DNA of 64,000 nt from the NCBI GenBank assembly GCA_002946415.1, contig NJPS01000031.1, forward strand, positions 930,001 through 994,000. The letters are read 5' to 3'. This DNA comes from Rutstroemia sp. NJR-2017a BVV2 (lineage: Eukaryota; Ascomycota; Leotiomycetes; Helotiales; Rutstroemiaceae). The notes below the pieces were generated by a model. The model was not told the origin of the DNA and did not search any database. It was given only the letters and a program-made list of their open reading frames with translations. Made by a program: the position numbers and the translations under genes. This document shows positions 1 to 11,117 of the stretch, in pieces (position 1 is the first letter of the stretch; each line of letters starts with the position of its first letter).

Positions 1-494
1 AGACCACAGCTTTGTATGGCGATCCGATCAATTAAGTGTTGATAATGAGAGTATAGAATCAGACGTTCATTTGAAGTAGTTGACAGTAATTGGGTTAAGG
101 ACACGCAACGATGAAGCTAATTCCTAAGGTCGCGACTCAGACACTCAGGTACAGGACTTGCAGGGATGAGACCTGTATTTAGCCATTAGCGCGGAAGCGA
201 ATAGCCGCCGGGTATCCGCTCACTTGGCACTGTGTCTTTGTGGCAAAGCGGTCCGATCGAATGGCCTTGCGCAACAACCTTAACACCGAGGACATGATGA
301 TTACGAAGCAAGACATTTGCCTGGAAGCTTCTGCTATGAAGCAATAGTTATGTTTTGCGGACTGGATGCGCAAATCAATATTTAGATTTTCAAACACTTA
401 GGTTACAATATCACTTTGTCTTTCAAACAATTGAATATCCTTTACAATTGACTACCATCTCGAGTCTCTACTTGTGCAGCGCAAACCGACGAAG
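1..494. other. Intergenic DNA at left window edge
   Basis: No open frame with recognisable protein similarity is visible. The last ~120 bases before the metalloprotease start at 495 should be its promoter and 5' leader. Nothing else can be supported. Confidence 0.6.
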
Positions 495-1535
495 ATGGCC
501 GCAGATACAGGAAACATCGATATGACCACTGACAACCAAGATCCAGTCTCACTCACCATTGCGCATCATGGCAAACCTCACACTATCTCGCTACCCTCAA
601 CAGCGACGATATCCGACCTCTCCGAATCCATCTCTGCCACTCTCTCCATCCCGTCCTCCAACCAAAAACTCATGATCTCGAAACTCGGTCTTCTCAAACC
701 CCCCTTCAAAGACCCCTCTCTCCCCATCACCAGCCTCCTCGACAAAAAGATAACCCTCATGGGCAGCACCGCCAGCGAAGCCTCTTCCGTAGCCGAAGGC
801 GCTCTCGCCGCCTCGCGGCGCGTCAACGCCACCCCTCCCAAGCAAAAAGTATCCGCATACAAAACGCACGACTGGAAAAAAGAGCAAGAAGAAGCCACCT
901 ACACATTCCACACGCTGCGTCCGCTCCCGTACCTCCCGAACCCTTCTCGGTCCCTGCAATTCCTGCAACGACTCAAAGACGACGCCGGCATCAAAGCTTC
1001 GATGCGCAAACACAAATTCAGCGTGCCGCTCCTCACAGAGATGAATCCCGTCGAACACACCACATCTACACACGAAGGGACGTCACGAACCTTGGGCCTG
1101 AATAGAAACCAGGGCGAGGTAATTGAGCTGCGTTTGCGCACCGATGCGTATGATGGGTATAGGGACTACAAGACGATCCGCAAGACGCTGTGTCACGAGC
1201 TGGCGCATTGCGTGTGGGGGCCGCACGACAGGAATTTCTGGAATCTGTGTAAGGAGATCGAGAAGGAGGTTGAGGGGGCGGATTGGAGGAGTGGCGGGAG
1301 AGCGGTGGAGGAGGAAGAGGAGTATTATGGCGGAGAAGTGGATGATCATGGGGGGTGGACTGGAGGGGAGTTTGTGCTGGGAGTGGGGGCTACCGGGGGT
1401 GCGGAGAGTACGGGTGGAGGGGTTGCGAATGCGGGGCAGGGGATGAGTAGGAGGGAGATATTGGCGAAGGCTGCGGAGGAGAGAATGAGGAAAGTCAGGG
1501 AGGAACACAACGCGAGGGAGGGTGAGGGTGCTTGA
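495..1535 (+). CDS. Ubiquitin-like/WLM-domain metalloprotease (Wss1-related)
   Basis: Single-exon gene, 346 aa. The in-frame triplet at 474 is GTG, so the first ATG (495) is taken as the start; a second ATG follows 9 codons later. An N-terminal ubiquitin-like fold (roughly residues 18-90, with a KLMISKLGLL stretch) is followed by a WLM domain containing the zinc-protease signature HELAHCVWGPH (about residues 235-245): two His, the catalytic Glu and a third His. WLM/Wss1 proteins are metalloproteases linked to ubiquitin/SUMO and to proteolysis of DNA-protein crosslinks; the combination of a ubiquitin-like domain and WLM matches the fungal 'ubiquitin/metalloprotease fusion' family. The C-terminus is Gly/Glu-rich, ends in a charged helix, and lacks an obvious zinc finger or SUMO-interacting motif. 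Substrate is unknown. The gene converges on the complex I gene downstream. Confidence 0.85.
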   Translation: MAADTGNIDMTTDNQDPVSLTIAHHGKPHTISLPSTATISDLSESISATLSIPSSNQKLMISKLGLLKPPFKDPSLPITSLLDKKITLMGSTASEASSVAEGALAASRRVNATPPKQKVSAYKTHDWKKEQEEATYTFHTLRPLPYLPNPSRSLQFLQRLKDDAGIKASMRKHKFSVPLLTEMNPVEHTTSTHEGTSRTLGLNRNQGEVIELRLRTDAYDGYRDYKTIRKTLCHELAHCVWGPHDRNFWNLCKEIEKEVEGADWRSGGRAVEEEEEYYGGEVDDHGGWTGGEFVLGVGATGGAESTGGGVANAGQGMSRREILAKAAEERMRKVREEHNAREGEGA

Positions 1536-1900
1536 GCTTGCTCGGGTTTGAATCTTGGTACTTTATAGCGACGGCGTTAATGGTTAAGCATTGGCTGGAA
1601 AGCATTGCATATGAAATTCATGAATAGATTAATTATACTTCAACCTATCTTTTACCTCCTCCTCAACTTAACGAATACTTGACGCGTTTTCTGTTAAACT
1701 CGCACTTCATCGTGATCGATCAACCAATATCGTAGCACCCGCACTTGAAAGCCTTGAGCTATCAATCAGGACCCATTAGCTTAAGCCAATTTTACCATAT
1801 TCAAGGAATCGAAACTTTGTAACGCATTTTGTATTTTACTGCCCATATATACATAAACACCACAGCGCACAGAAAATCAAAGGGGTCTCAAATATAAGGC
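1536..1900. other. Convergent 3' flanks
   Basis: AT-rich spacer between the 3' ends of the metalloprotease and NUO78 genes. It should hold both 3' UTRs and poly(A) sites. No gene is visible. Confidence 0.6.
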
Positions 1901-4400
1901 TCATGGTCCGTAAGCAACACGTCCGAGAGGGCTATCACGGGAATAACCTGGAGCCATGAAGTCGGTCTCCGCGTTGTTTGCTTCCTTCGCAGCCGCACAT
2001 CTAGCCATCGTTGGCGAGCTATGATTCTTGTTAGCAATGTCAAAATGATAGAGAGAATAAAGTTTTCATACCTTCTTGAAATAACATCTGTGAAGTAGAA
2101 GTTCTCAATAACCTTCTTTAGTGGTTCACCACTAGTCTTGCTACCCTTGTTTTGGTCTACTAATTGAACCTTACTCAACTGCCTCAAGGCGACTGGCTCA
2201 ACAATGTCGTAGCTGGCCAAGGTAGGACTGATCTCAACCATGCGGTCTCGAAGAGCAGCGACATCGTCGTATGGTAATGGTGCGCCAAGGAACTCACTGA
2301 CGGCACGGATAATCTTCCAGTCAGCTCGTGCGGCACCAGGTAATCCAGTAGCAGCACGGGTCATTTGGACTCTTCCTTCGGTGTTAACATAGGTTCCGGA
2401 CTTCTCTGTGTAGGCGGCACCTGGGAGCACAACATCTGCAATTTGAGCTCCCCTGTCACCGTGATGGCCTTGGTAAACAACGAAAGCGTCCTTGGGAATA
2501 TCGGCAGGGTTGAACTCATCGGCACCAAGTAACCAGATGAACTTAGGCTTGGTGTCGGCAACTTCTTGAGATGGCGTTGTGAAACCAACCTCAAATGCAC
2601 CGGCCCTTGAAGCAGCACGTTGCAAGACATTGTAGCCGTTCCATTCCTCAGTCGAGAAGTTGGATGCGTGCTTGTCAACAAAGCCTCCAACCATTTCATA
2701 CATAGCCTTAGCATCTGGGTGATCAGTGACACCTGAACCAACAATGATCATTGGTCTTTGTGCAGCTGCAAGCTTCTTGCCGAAAGGTCCGGCAAGAGCA
2801 TTTTTCAAAGCAGCCGCATCAGTTCCAAGGTGCTCAAACTCGAAGGTAGACTCCCATGGCTGGCCGACAACGCCGATCTCAAGGTCAGATCTCAACCATT
2901 GTTTTCGAATACGAGCGTTAAGAACAGCAGCTTCGTGTCGGGTGTTGCTGCCCACAATTAAGATGCAGTCAGCTTCCTCGACACCCCAGATCTTAGAGTT
3001 AAACAAGTAGTTTGAGCGAACGTCAATTCCGTGTGGCATTGGTGCGTTTCCAGAGGGTTGATCAAGGGCCAAATTTTCCGAACCGAGCTTGTTAGCGAGG
3101 TCCTTCATCGCAACCATTGACTCGGTCTCAATGAGTTCTCCGGCAATCACCTTGAACTCATTGCCCTTTGGTGCGAAATCCTTGTAAGCAGCTCCAATCT
3201 CAACCAAAGCTTGCTCCCAGCTGGCTGGGAAGAATTTACCATCCTTCTTGATCAATGGGGTGGTCAGTCGCTGAGTCTTTAAACCATCACAAGCAAATCG
3301 TGTCTTGTCGTTGATCCATTCCTCGTTTACATCGTCATTCAACCTTGGGAGAATTCGCATAACCTCAAGACCTCTGGTGTCTACCCGAATGTTTGATCCT
3401 AAACCGTCTAGAACATCAATCGATTCCGAGTGCTTTAGTTCCCATGGGCGTGCTCGGAATGCGTATGGTTTCGAAGTGAGAGCTCCAACAGGGCATAAAT
3501 CTATAACATTTCCAGACATTTCCGAATCCAAGTTCTTCTCTAAGTATGTTCCAATCTGTATATCGTTTCCACGTCCAGTAGATCCAAGTTCCGGGGCACC
3601 AGCAATATCGTTCGCGAATCGAATACATCTTGTGCAGTGAATACATCTGTTCATTGATGTCTTGATCAAGGGGCCAATGTTCTTGTCCTCAACAGCACGC
3701 TTTCCACCAACCTCGTGGAATCGACCTCGATCGGCTCCGTATCTCATCGATTGATCTTGTAAGTCACATTCTCCTCCTTGGTCGCAAACGGGGCAATCTA
3801 ATGGATGATTTGCCAGCAAGAATTCCATCACTCCTTCTCTGGCTTTATGTGTAAGAGGTGAGTTGGTCTTAACGACCATACCGGGTTGTACTGGCCATGC
3901 ACACGATGCTACCGGCTTTGGTGCTTTCTCAACTTCGACGAGACACATACGACAATTTCCGGCTATCATGAGCTTCCTGTGAGGGGTTCGGATCAGTGGG
4001 GGGCATATCATGGTGTGTCCGGTTTAGACCTACTCATGATAACAATATCTATGATACGTCAGTTATGATCACCAATATGGAGATCTGTGAGAAGCTCACC
4101 TCGGTATCGTCACTCCAGCCTTCTGGCATGCTTGGATCAAAGCCGAACCAGCTGTGGCGTTGTTAACAACTTTCTAATCCCAATCATGACTTTCCCCGCA
4201 TACCTTCTATCGAAACCTGTTTGCCATCTACCTCAACATTAGCTAGATATTCCATAACAGACTCCGCAGATCAAATGCGCCTCACCAATTGTAAGAGTAA
4301 CCTCTGCCTGTCTTCTGCTCGATGTCGCGAATGTTCTACCAGCGTACAAGCTCTGTCTGCTGCTCCGCAGAGCCGACCTCGATAAAGCTTGTCGCAGCAT
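1901..4400 (-). CDS. nuo78: NADH:ubiquinone oxidoreductase 75/78 kDa iron-sulfur subunit (complex I)
   Basis: Six exons on the minus strand (4400-4286, 4242-4204, 4151-4100, 4048-4034, 3976-2072, 2018-1901) encode 747 aa, close to the usual fungal length. This is the NuoG/NDUFS1 subunit, the first electron-transfer module of mitochondrial complex I. The N-terminus (MLRQALSRSALRSSRQ...) is an Arg/Ser-rich mitochondrial presequence. Iron-sulfur ligand motifs are clear: YCYHEKLMIAGNCRMC for the 2Fe-2S centre, DCPVCDQGGECDLQ with an upstream His, and RCIHCTRC for the 4Fe-4S centres. The molybdopterin-like C-terminal domain follows. The first cluster cysteine sits in a 15-nt microexon (see findings). 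The C-terminus reads through the last intron as MARCAAAKEANNAETDF and stops at 1901. A decoy extension by reading into the last intron was rejected. Confidence 0.95.
4034..4048 (-). other. nuo78: 15-nt microexon of nuo78
   Basis: Flanked by an AG acceptor (4050-4049) and a GTAGGT donor (4033 downward), with introns of 51 and 57 nt. It encodes Tyr-Cys-Tyr-His plus parts of two codons and is required to build the conserved N-terminal 2Fe-2S motif. Confidence 0.85.
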
Positions 4401-5295
4401 CGTGTTCTCCCTGACCTCAAAAAGAAAGAAAGAAAAAGGAAACAGACGATGCTGTACAAAGTGGCAAGAGGGGGAGAAGCCTTTCAATTGAAGTAAATTA
4501 TCTAGACGTCTATCAAGCTTTCGTCGTTCGGATGTAACTTCTAGCGTATGATGATTTACTAAGCTGGAATTATGATTGGCGGACGTAATTGCCCACCTAT
4601 AAATTTATCTTCTCGCGAAACTTTTCGTAATTTTTCTTCTTCTTTTCTCGATATTTAAATTGTATTGAGCCTTTTATTGTAGGTGTACTTGAGTATTGAA
4701 TACCTTACTTCGGTAAGGTTTCTTTGCTTCAATCGAGTCCTCCTCTATCTGGTGCTCTAGAGCACAACTTTTGGGCGCTGGAATGGATGCAAATGAAAGC
4801 TTTTTTGCTTGATGAATGCGCAACTTACCGCCGGCTGCTACATACTACACTACACTGTGAGAAATATTTCTGAAGCAAGAAGCACCGCGTTGAGGCCGGT
4901 TGAACACTGCCACTGTCAAGATCATGAACTACTTTTGTAAAAGTGCAATTGTCACCTCCGAAGTGTAGTTTCAACTTCTCTTACGGTCATTGCAGGGTGG
5001 CACGATGGCTTGTTCGTGCTCGAAGGCACAAGAGGTCTTTCAAGCACTTCGCAGCTACAGTCCCTTCCGCGCTCTTGTTCTAAGACGTGCGTGCTTTTGC
5101 TATTTGTTGTCTATATTCCCGCCTTTGCATACAGGAGGCAGATCGGCACATCGGCGGCAGCACACCATGTAGAATAGAAAACATAGGTCACCATATAGCT
5201 ATCTCGTATGCCATGATATCCTTTGCCTGTTTCTGTGTTGCATAGCATGCGGTTTCTCGCTGCAGCTGGGCAGCCTCTCGCCAAGTATCAGCAAC
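4401..5295. other. Intergenic region upstream of nuo78
   Basis: Contains the nuo78 promoter and the 3' flank of the next minus-strand gene. A short open frame at 4990-5172 (+) has no recognisable features and no support. No RNA gene was seen. Confidence 0.55.
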
Positions 5296-6192
5296 TCATC
5301 TCGCACTATCTCTTCTTGCCAACGCCTCGATACTTTCTCCAGTTCTGGCACCTTTTCCTCCGTTCTCCACAACAATCGGCATCCCAGTACTCAGCCTCCT
5401 GATATCACCTTCTCTAACTGACTCCATCGGACTCTGTATCGCACTCGACCTTTCACTACCAGTCACACTACCCTTCCGCGACCCCGCCACCCCACTCGTA
5501 CTCCCATTTCTCGGCTTGCCCTTATTCAGCAATTCTTTGTAGCCCCTCACCACGCTCTCCGCATGCGCATCGTAACTCTCTAATTCCCTTGTCCCCCTCT
5601 CCGCCAACTCCCTAACCTCTTCATCCACCCTCCTACAAATCCCATACGCACTCTCGCGTTCCGTATCCTCATCCTCCCCCATCACAACATCCCCATCACT
5701 ATCCTTCGACCCCTCACTGCGCTCTTTCTTCCCCTTGCCACCTCCAACCACATACTCGTACTCCTCCGACTTCACATCCTTCCTCGCTCTCGAATACTTC
5801 ACCAATCTCACAACCTCATCCAATTCCTTCTGCAACTCTCCTCTTCTCCCATTTTCTTCCCGCTCCAATCGTGAGCTGCCCTCCTGACCCCATTTATACC
5901 CCAAGGCCAAGAGTTCCTGTCGAGCTTGAAGAATCAATCTTTCCTTCTCACCAGCAAGCGTCGAGAGGATATTGTCCCGCACTTGCCTGTGCTGTTCCGT
6001 GAGTTTCTGGATCGTGAAGCTGAGTTTGGCGTCCCGGTCAGTAGGGAGAGGTGCTGAAGGTGGACCGGGGTAGGCTGTGAAGATTGAGGTGGAGAGGAGG
6101 AACGATAGCTGTTCCTGTGAAGGCGACTTGAGAGAAAGAATGTTAGATTCTGAGCTTTCAATAGCTAACGAATTTGGAGATAAGAATAACAT
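5296..6192 (-). CDS. Hypothetical coiled-coil protein
   Basis: 298 aa from the first true ATG (6192); the triplet three codons upstream is GTG. I do not recognise the family. The N-terminal ~45 residues are Ser/Leu-rich. Residues ~60-140 form a predicted helical coiled coil (FTIQKLTEQHRQVRDNIL... then a Glu/Arg-rich helix). An acidic Ser/Asp segment (~165-185) follows, then a second helix with a YKELLNKGKPRNGS stretch, and a Ser/Arg-rich tail resembling phosphorylation-prone disorder. No membrane segment or signal peptide is visible. Codon use is C-rich at third positions, like other housekeeping genes here. It is divergent from the GFA-family gene at 7047, with ~850 bp between starts. An upstream intron cannot be excluded. 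Confidence 0.6.
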   Translation of the reverse strand: MLFLSPNSLAIESSESNILSLKSPSQEQLSFLLSTSIFTAYPGPPSAPLPTDRDAKLSFTIQKLTEQHRQVRDNILSTLAGEKERLILQARQELLALGYKWGQEGSSRLEREENGRRGELQKELDEVVRLVKYSRARKDVKSEEYEYVVGGGKGKKERSEGSKDSDGDVVMGEDEDTERESAYGICRRVDEEVRELAERGTRELESYDAHAESVVRGYKELLNKGKPRNGSTSGVAGSRKGSVTGSERSSAIQSPMESVREGDIRRLSTGMPIVVENGGKGARTGESIEALARRDSAR

Positions 6193-7046
6193 AGTTGTCA
6201 CGTGTGGACGTGATGATCGCTTTGTTTACTTAGACTTACTTCTGAAGCCATCGCGGCGGTAAACCTTGCGGGAAAGACTGGTAAACGTTGTGCGACTACA
6301 ACCACGGTAGGACAGCATGAACAGTGTGTCCGACACCCAGATTTGATCACAAGCACAAGATGATTGGTAGAACGAGATAGGTAATGCGCCCAAATAAGGT
6401 TTTCCGGCGCCACCGAATTCTATCTCGAGTTTGTGAGATGATGATGGCGATGAAGAGGTGGGGTTGTAGGTTTTTGGTTCCCGAGCGAGCATAATAAATC
6501 CAAGTTTCTCTACCAAGTTCCCTACCGTATATGAGAGTAGTCATAACTAGTGAATGAATTAGATGTTAGCATCGTCATATCTTCTATTAAAAATGCGATC
6601 CGGCTTCCCTCAGTGCGTAGTTCCGATTTAGATGCATCATATCTCTATTCGAGAGTGCCGCATGCGATGTAATGATGTGCTACAACTTCACACAAGCTTG
6701 CCGAATCTTTTTAGATCCGGGAGAAGGGAACCAGTCATATCGAGCAATGGAGTTGTCGTTCTACTTAGTGCTCCATCCCCACTCTGTTAGCTCTCCGGTG
6801 TTGCACCGCTTGCTTGCTATATTGCTGCTAAATGACAGTTGGGAATATGTATTTGTGTTTCTCGATTAGAGGGGAAAGACAAGAGTAGTTCGGGATCGGT
6901 AGGACTATATATATGAGGGAGATAATCTTACAATTGATCTATTAATCTTTTGATCGTCATTATCTATATACTACACGATACCTTGACCACCGCCAACAGA
7001 TTAATATTGCACTGCTTTTTATATCCCGTCCCACAAGTTCATCACT
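6193..7046. other. Divergent intergenic region
   Basis: Shared promoter region of the coiled-coil gene (-) and the GFA-family gene (+). An alternating TATATATA stretch lies near 6905-6914, about 135 bp before the GFA start, and is a plausible TATA element. No coding feature is supported. Confidence 0.5.
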
Positions 7047-7612
7047 ATGCCTTCAGGAGGATGTTTTTGTGACAAGGTCTGAAATCACCATCCATGATAG
7101 TACATCTCGTCTCGATATGAGACTCTAATATGCCATGACATGTGCTAACGACAAATTCTTGATAGATCCGTGTAAATTTTTCCGGCGAACCGGACGCTCA
7201 TCTCCTATGCCACTGCCTCGATTGCCGTAAAATCACCGGTGCAACATACAGCAACAATCTCTTGCTTCCAGAGGAACAATTTAATCTCGAATCAGGTATG
7301 TTTCTCGTGTTCCACTTTCTCTTATTCCGCTGCCTTCCATCTAACGTCAAGAACGCAGGCAAACCTAAGACCATCGCCAAAAAGGCTGATAGTGGCAATG
7401 AAATCACGTCCCATTTCTGTGGCAATTGTGGCACTACCCTCTATCGGACCGGAGACTCTTTCCCTGGAAAGGTCATTCTAAAAGCAGGCGTGTTGGATGA
7501 TATAAATTGGGCGAGTGAGCACGTTCCCAAGGGCGAATTGTTCGTTAGCGAGAGAGTCAAGTGGATGCCGGCTATCTCTGATGCTGATCAGATGAAGGGG
7601 ATGCCATCTTAG
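7047..7612 (+). CDS. GFA/CENP-V family zinc-binding protein (glutathione-dependent formaldehyde-activating-like)
   Basis: Three exons (7047-7076, 7166-7295, 7359-7612) give 137 aa. Zinc-binding cysteine groups are in the expected order: GGCFCDK at the N-terminus, CHCLDCRK around residue 25, and FCGNCGTTLY around residue 75. This is a small GFA-domain protein of the kind present in many paralogs in filamentous fungi; bacterial Gfa binds glutathione and formaldehyde-derived adducts, but most fungal members have no proven substrate. Both introns are phase-consistent, and the second (63 nt) must be removed to join LESG to KPKT. Length is normal for the family. No targeting signal is visible, so it is probably cytosolic. 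Confidence 0.88.
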
Positions 7613-7805
7613 AGGGCTCGGTTCGGCAGCGGTTCTTCCTGATAAAGATATTAAAATGATCTATACCTGCTTCCCATCCCCTTGCCTGTCATGTCTGCTT
7701 CGTATTGTGCCGCGCCAGAGTTGCTCTTGAGGGCGGTTGTGATAGGATCCGACTCTTCCGTTTCTCAGTGAATGCTCGTTATGCCTTAATCCCCCTTCGA
7801 AACTG

Positions 7806-8868
7806 TCACCGGGAAGGTAGAACTTTCCTCACATACTCCCGCCCGATTCTTAATCCTTCTCTTACTAAGTCTTCAACTCTCCTGTCCTTTTTCCGTCTCA
7901 TCCAGAGCAGTATAATACCCATCAAAACAATATCCACCAGAATATGCCTGGTAGCAATCCAGGCAAACCACGCCAGCCATTTTCCAGGACTTCTCCTTTT
8001 TTTCCCTTGATATTCCCTCCCTGTCGCAATGTGCTCCCTCAGGGCAGCAATCTCAGCCGTCATTTTCACCAATGCTTGCTCCACATTTCTCCTCCATTTT
8101 GTCTTGTTGTTGTCGTCCTTGCCAGCATCATCGTCGTCTTCGGAACCGGCGTTATATCCCAACCTTCGTTCTGACTCGCGTTCTGCTTCGTCGTCCTGGC
8201 TCATAGGACTTAGCACCCTCATTTGTCCGTCCTTCTCCGGCATCCCTGCTCCAAATTGTCCAGATTGGGTTGTATATGATGGTACCCTTCTTCCTGGCGA
8301 TGACTCTGCAGATGATACACTGTTGTTCTTGATCTGATCCCACACAAATTCTAGTTCAGCAACCAGCTCCCTTGCGTCTCTATAATTGTTTGAAAAGTTA
8401 GCTTCCTCTCATGCTACCATAAATTCGCAGCATGTTCAATGGAGATTCTGTAACTTACGCCGTGGTACTAGCATACTTATGCATGGTATCGATCAGAGCC
8501 TCGATATATCTCCTCTTGGCCTCCGTCCTACTAACTCCTCTTTGCGCATCCCATGCGTCCCACTTGTCTCTTTCCCGCTTTAACTCGTCGCCCTGTAAAC
8601 CTTCGTTGTTTTGTCCCCCCTTCAGCGAGCTCGGCCGCTCCATAACCCCATCCACATCCCCCTCCATTGCCTGCTTGTAGAGTCCATAAAGTCTTAGCCT
8701 ATCTGCAGGCGGTGGGCGCGATGCTCCGGTTTTAGGTATTTTCTTCACCGTGTTGAGCGCGTGGACGAATACTCGATCTTCATTTTTGAATGCCATTAAT
8801 ATCATACGGGACTCGGATCAAAGTGTGCATAATGAATGGACAGCGCACTTACCCACAGAATCCGCCAT
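7806..8868 (-). CDS. Acyl-CoA-binding peroxisomal membrane protein (Atg37/ACBD5-like)
   Basis: Three exons (8868-8853, 8777-8459, 8379-7806) encode 302 aa starting MADSVDRVFVHALNTVKK. Residues ~5-105 form an acyl-CoA-binding domain with the RPPPADRLRLYGLYKQA core and the W-x-A-W segment KWDAWDAQRG. A disordered acidic middle follows, then a coiled coil (VEQALVKMTAEIAALREHI) and a C-terminal membrane segment (HILVDIVLMGIILLW) ending in a basic tail. This domain order matches Atg37 and ACBD5, acyl-CoA-binding proteins of the peroxisomal membrane involved in pexophagy and peroxisome-ER contacts; that role is by homology only. Exon 1 is only 16 nt, and the second exon begins after an AAG acceptor chosen because it restores the conserved N-terminus. 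An FFAT motif was not clearly seen. Confidence 0.87.
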
Positions 8869-9586
8869 ATCATAAGTTACACCTGTCTTCCACTCTCAGC
8901 TCATCTAAAGCCTACCAATGTCTCCTATATCCAACTACAGATATCTCTCTCACGCCCAAGATTCGAAACCAAGAAAAAAGTGCAAACAAAATAAGGATTG
9001 AGTTGAGCAAATTCGGAATTTTAATGAGTATAGAAGTATAATTTAATGATTATCATGCGCATCACTCATATCGCGTTCGCAGACCGAGGCTCGAAGAATG
9101 GAGCTTTGCATGGATTGAATTGGTGGAGAGGGCGCTAGGGATATCAATGACAGGGGTCGACCATTTCTTTGGAATGTTTCTATGAAAATTGTTGGCAATA
9201 TTTCAGATGGAAAGTTCGTACTGCGTAGTACGAAGTATAGCCGTACCTTACAGTCAAGATAAAGAAATCCAATTGATCATTAGTTGACAAGTATCACGAG
9301 AATTTTTGTGCTGGCGATCCACATAGGCATGGTCAAACATGTGCGGAGCTGCAGAGAGCCAGTAGCGTGGGAACACGGTACTATCGGATATTGAGTTGCA
9401 GCAGACACGGCGCATGCTGAACACCTTGGGAACTGCTCTATTCTTATACAGACTTCTTATGAAACATGAACTTATACCTCGCGTGTTCAAGTGGAACCAT
9501 TATTCTTCGGGTATCTTCGACAAGCAAAACTCCTAGACCTATGCCGTCCCATATCCGAACCTATTCGTGCAATCCAGATTATCCAA
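8869..9586. other. Intergenic region
   Basis: Promoter of the Atg37-like gene and 3' flank of the RNase III gene. Open frames of 78-83 codons here show no similarity or composition bias and are not called. Confidence 0.5.
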
Positions 9587-10933
9587 TCAATGGCCTTCTT
9601 CTTGTTTTGCCAAAGCTGCCCTTTCTCTTTCCAGCTGTGCGTCGAAAACCTTCTTCTTCTCCAGGTAGATCGACATCATCTTCTTGTTCGCCAGCGCATT
9701 TTCTGCCGCTTTCATGCCAGCCTCTGTCTTCCCAAGTGCACTTCCAAACCCAAGCTGTTTGCCATTCTCGCCCCAGCCTGTGAGATAAACGGCAACCGTA
9801 TACAACGGCAACTTAGAGATACTGTCTTTTTTCACTGGTCCACTATCTTTGTATATCAGCTTAACACCCCTAGAACCTATGGCCCTTTGTAGTCGATCCT
9901 TGGCATTGAGTGATTCGACACGGGGTTTGACATTTTCTTGACAGGTCTCTTCGATTGCTCCTCTGAGTCTCCAGAGAGGGCTATCGAATCTTCCATTTCG
10001 CTCCTCGGTCCTAATATCTTTCGCTAGCGTCATAGCCCAAAGGTTCTTCAGCCATTCCGATACACGTGCTACCCCGTTCGTCGGGTCTGATAAAACCACA
10101 GCTGCTACATATGCCTCGAAGATATCTCCCATGATTTTAGTCATTTCATGGGCAGTGGCCGAAGTTCTGTTTCCAGCCATGATAGATGACGGTAGCTTTG
10201 CACGTTTCTCGAACTCATACTTTCGAGCATACTCTGCTAAAATGAGATTCTTAATCAGTCTCTCTCGGAGTTGAGAGCATTTTCCAGGCAGCAGACCAGG
10301 GAATGTCTGAGAGATAAGTAGTGTAGAAGTGATATATAAGTATGCATCTCCCACCCATTCCAGACGCTCGTAACTTAGATCGGTAACCCTCCCGGGAAGA
10401 CAACCACTATGGGTGAATGCTGCCATTTCAAGAGTCGGGTCCAGAATCTTTGGAAGAGGCGGTAGTTCAGAGGGTATCGAAGATGATATCCATGGTGTAA
10501 GTTGCAAAGCCGATATTGAGTTTCCCAAATTCCGATTTTCGGATGCATCAGACTTGGCTGATGGAGGTAGTGTAAGAGATGGTAGAGGCAGGTCCCTTTC
10601 CAGTCTCTTCTTGGTTTGTAAAGAATGTCGGAGCTCTCGAGCTTGCTTGAATGCGACTTCACCCATCATTTCATTGGCATCTTGCTCATTTAAGACATCA
10701 TCCAGTACGCTTAAGAGTCTGGAGAGGTTTTCTGCCTTTGATAAACTGGGTTGCACATGATCTGGTCTGGAATCGGATATATCATCACGGCCGGTGGTCT
10801 TAAATTCATGCATGCTCTATTTGATTCGATCAGTTCAGCAATAGATAAATTAAATGATCTTACGTACCTTTTTGTAACTCTTGCCATCATCGGCGTCGTA
10901 GGGGTAAGATTTCCGCTTATTTGATGAAGTCAT
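9587..10933 (-). CDS. Ribonuclease III (Rnt1/Pac1-like)
   Basis: Two exons (10933-10868, 10816-9587), 431 aa. The RNase III domain spans roughly residues 130-260: the signature YERLEWVGDAYLYI carries the first acidic catalytic residues, and MGDIFEAYVAAVV carries the second Asp/Glu pair. A double-stranded-RNA-binding domain follows (~residues 330-400, ending in the typical GKTEAGMKAAENALANKK). The first exon encodes a basic, NLS-like start (MTSSNKRKS). In yeasts this enzyme processes pre-rRNA, snRNA and snoRNA precursors in the nucleus. The single RNase III domain and absence of PAZ/helicase regions distinguish it from Dicer. It is divergent from the mS33 gene, with only 184 bp between start codons. 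Confidence 0.92.
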
Positions 10934-11117
10934 TCTTCTTACATGCAGGGAAAAAGTGAAGAAGGAAGACTTCAAGACGCCCGGTCGAGATTCTCGAGAT
11001 TGTCATGTGATTTTAACTTCCGTCGGGTTTACGTCGGTCCGAAATATCAAAATCTACAGAACTCGACATCACACATCGAGGGGCAGGAGTAGTACTTGTT
11101 TTTGGATCGCTGCAACG

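Noticed and set aside
578..1508. Several minus-strand frames over the metalloprotease gene
   Set aside because: Antisense shadows; the plus strand encodes a recognisable zinc-protease motif.
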